Part shown: positions 63,912-64,000 of the stretch, one piece after another
Layout: each line of letters starts with the position of its first letter
How positions within the stretch are numbered: position 1 is the stretch's first letter
From: Protula sp. h YS-2021
Taxonomy: Eukaryota > Annelida > Polychaeta > Sabellida > Serpulidae
DNA: 64,000 nucleotides
Direction of reading: 5' to 3'
Assembly (NCBI GenBank): GCA_949752745.1
Contig: OX457034.1
Location: forward strand, 29,555,544-29,619,543
Program-made: the position numbers and the translations under genes
Notes under the pieces: generated by a model
The model's database searches: none
The model's input: the letters and a program-made list of their open reading frames with translations, nothing else
Told to the model about the DNA's origin: nothing

Positions 63912-64000
63912 GTCAATGATGGATAATGGATTTACAGACATGTCTTGTTATATTTTCCATGTTGATCAAACCAACACAGGTTAAACAAGACCCAAACAGT
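63912..64000 (+). repeat. Unit 28, partial (first 89 bp)
   Basis: The array runs off the right end. Only the start of the left core is present, so its length class cannot be told. Confidence 0.97.

Larger units (their letters stand above)
1..64000 (+). repeat. Macrosatellite array with full and short units
   Basis: The whole window is a head-to-tail array, all units in one orientation, set in phase by the motif GTCAATGATGG. That motif recurs at 1, 3097, 6196, 7502, 8808, 10114, 11420, 14519, 17611, 20705, 22012, 23318, 24624, 27720, 30813, 33912, 35218, 38317, 39623, 42723, 45819, 48915, 52011, 53317, 54623, 57722, 60819 and 63912. The spacing is either 3092-3100 bp or 1306-1307 bp. Units of one class differ by only a few substitutions and by homopolymer length. 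No non-repeat sequence interrupts the array and neither array edge is in the window. The chosen phase is arbitrary, since the true ends of the repeat cannot be told from inside the array. Confidence 0.98.

Noticed and set aside
1..64000. CRISPR array
   Set aside because: The repeats are kilobases long with no short repeat and unique spacer pattern, and no cas genes are present.

Overview
The window is one uninterrupted tandem array of a long satellite-type (macrosatellite) repeat. I found no confident protein-coding gene, rRNA, intact tRNA, CRISPR array or complete transposon. Setting the phase at the motif GTCAATGATGG, it holds 27 complete head-to-tail units plus an 89-base partial unit, all in the same orientation. 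There are two length classes: 16 full units of 3092-3100 bp and 11 short units of 1306-1307 bp. From left to right the order is 2 full, 4 short, 3 full, 3 short, 3 full, 1 short, 1 full, 1 short, 4 full, 2 short, 3 full, then the partial.

The organism is most likely a eukaryote and the DNA nuclear heterochromatin. Reasons: many nearly identical kilobase repeats, AT-rich sequence without genes, a long poly(A) tract, a degenerate tRNA-related element with a Pol III B-box-like motif, and a CpG-rich patch. An invertebrate animal is plausible, but nothing in the sequence fixes the taxon.

A full unit (coordinates from unit 1) has three parts: left core (1-127), variable segment (128-1917) and right core (1918-3096). 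The short units consist of the two core parts joined directly. The variable segment carries a tRNA-Thr-like fragment (164-239), an AATAAA and poly(A) tract (421-497), a CpG-rich block (about 764-958), a short open frame resembling part of a retrotransposon Gag (1254-1358), and AT-rich sequence. The right core carries a degenerate direct duplication of about 180 bp (2453-2805), a 12-bp palindrome (2457-2468) and a 15-bp tandem doublet (3068-3097).

No genes act together here. The biology visible is repeat turnover. All 11 short units share one junction and the same linked variants, so they descend from one event. Private variants shared by neighbours (units 9 and 10; units 21 and 22), by a full unit lying between two short ones (unit 17), and by units about 33 kb apart (14 and 27) point to unequal crossing-over, gene conversion and block duplication. 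Variant calls were made by eye and should be confirmed by multiple alignment.
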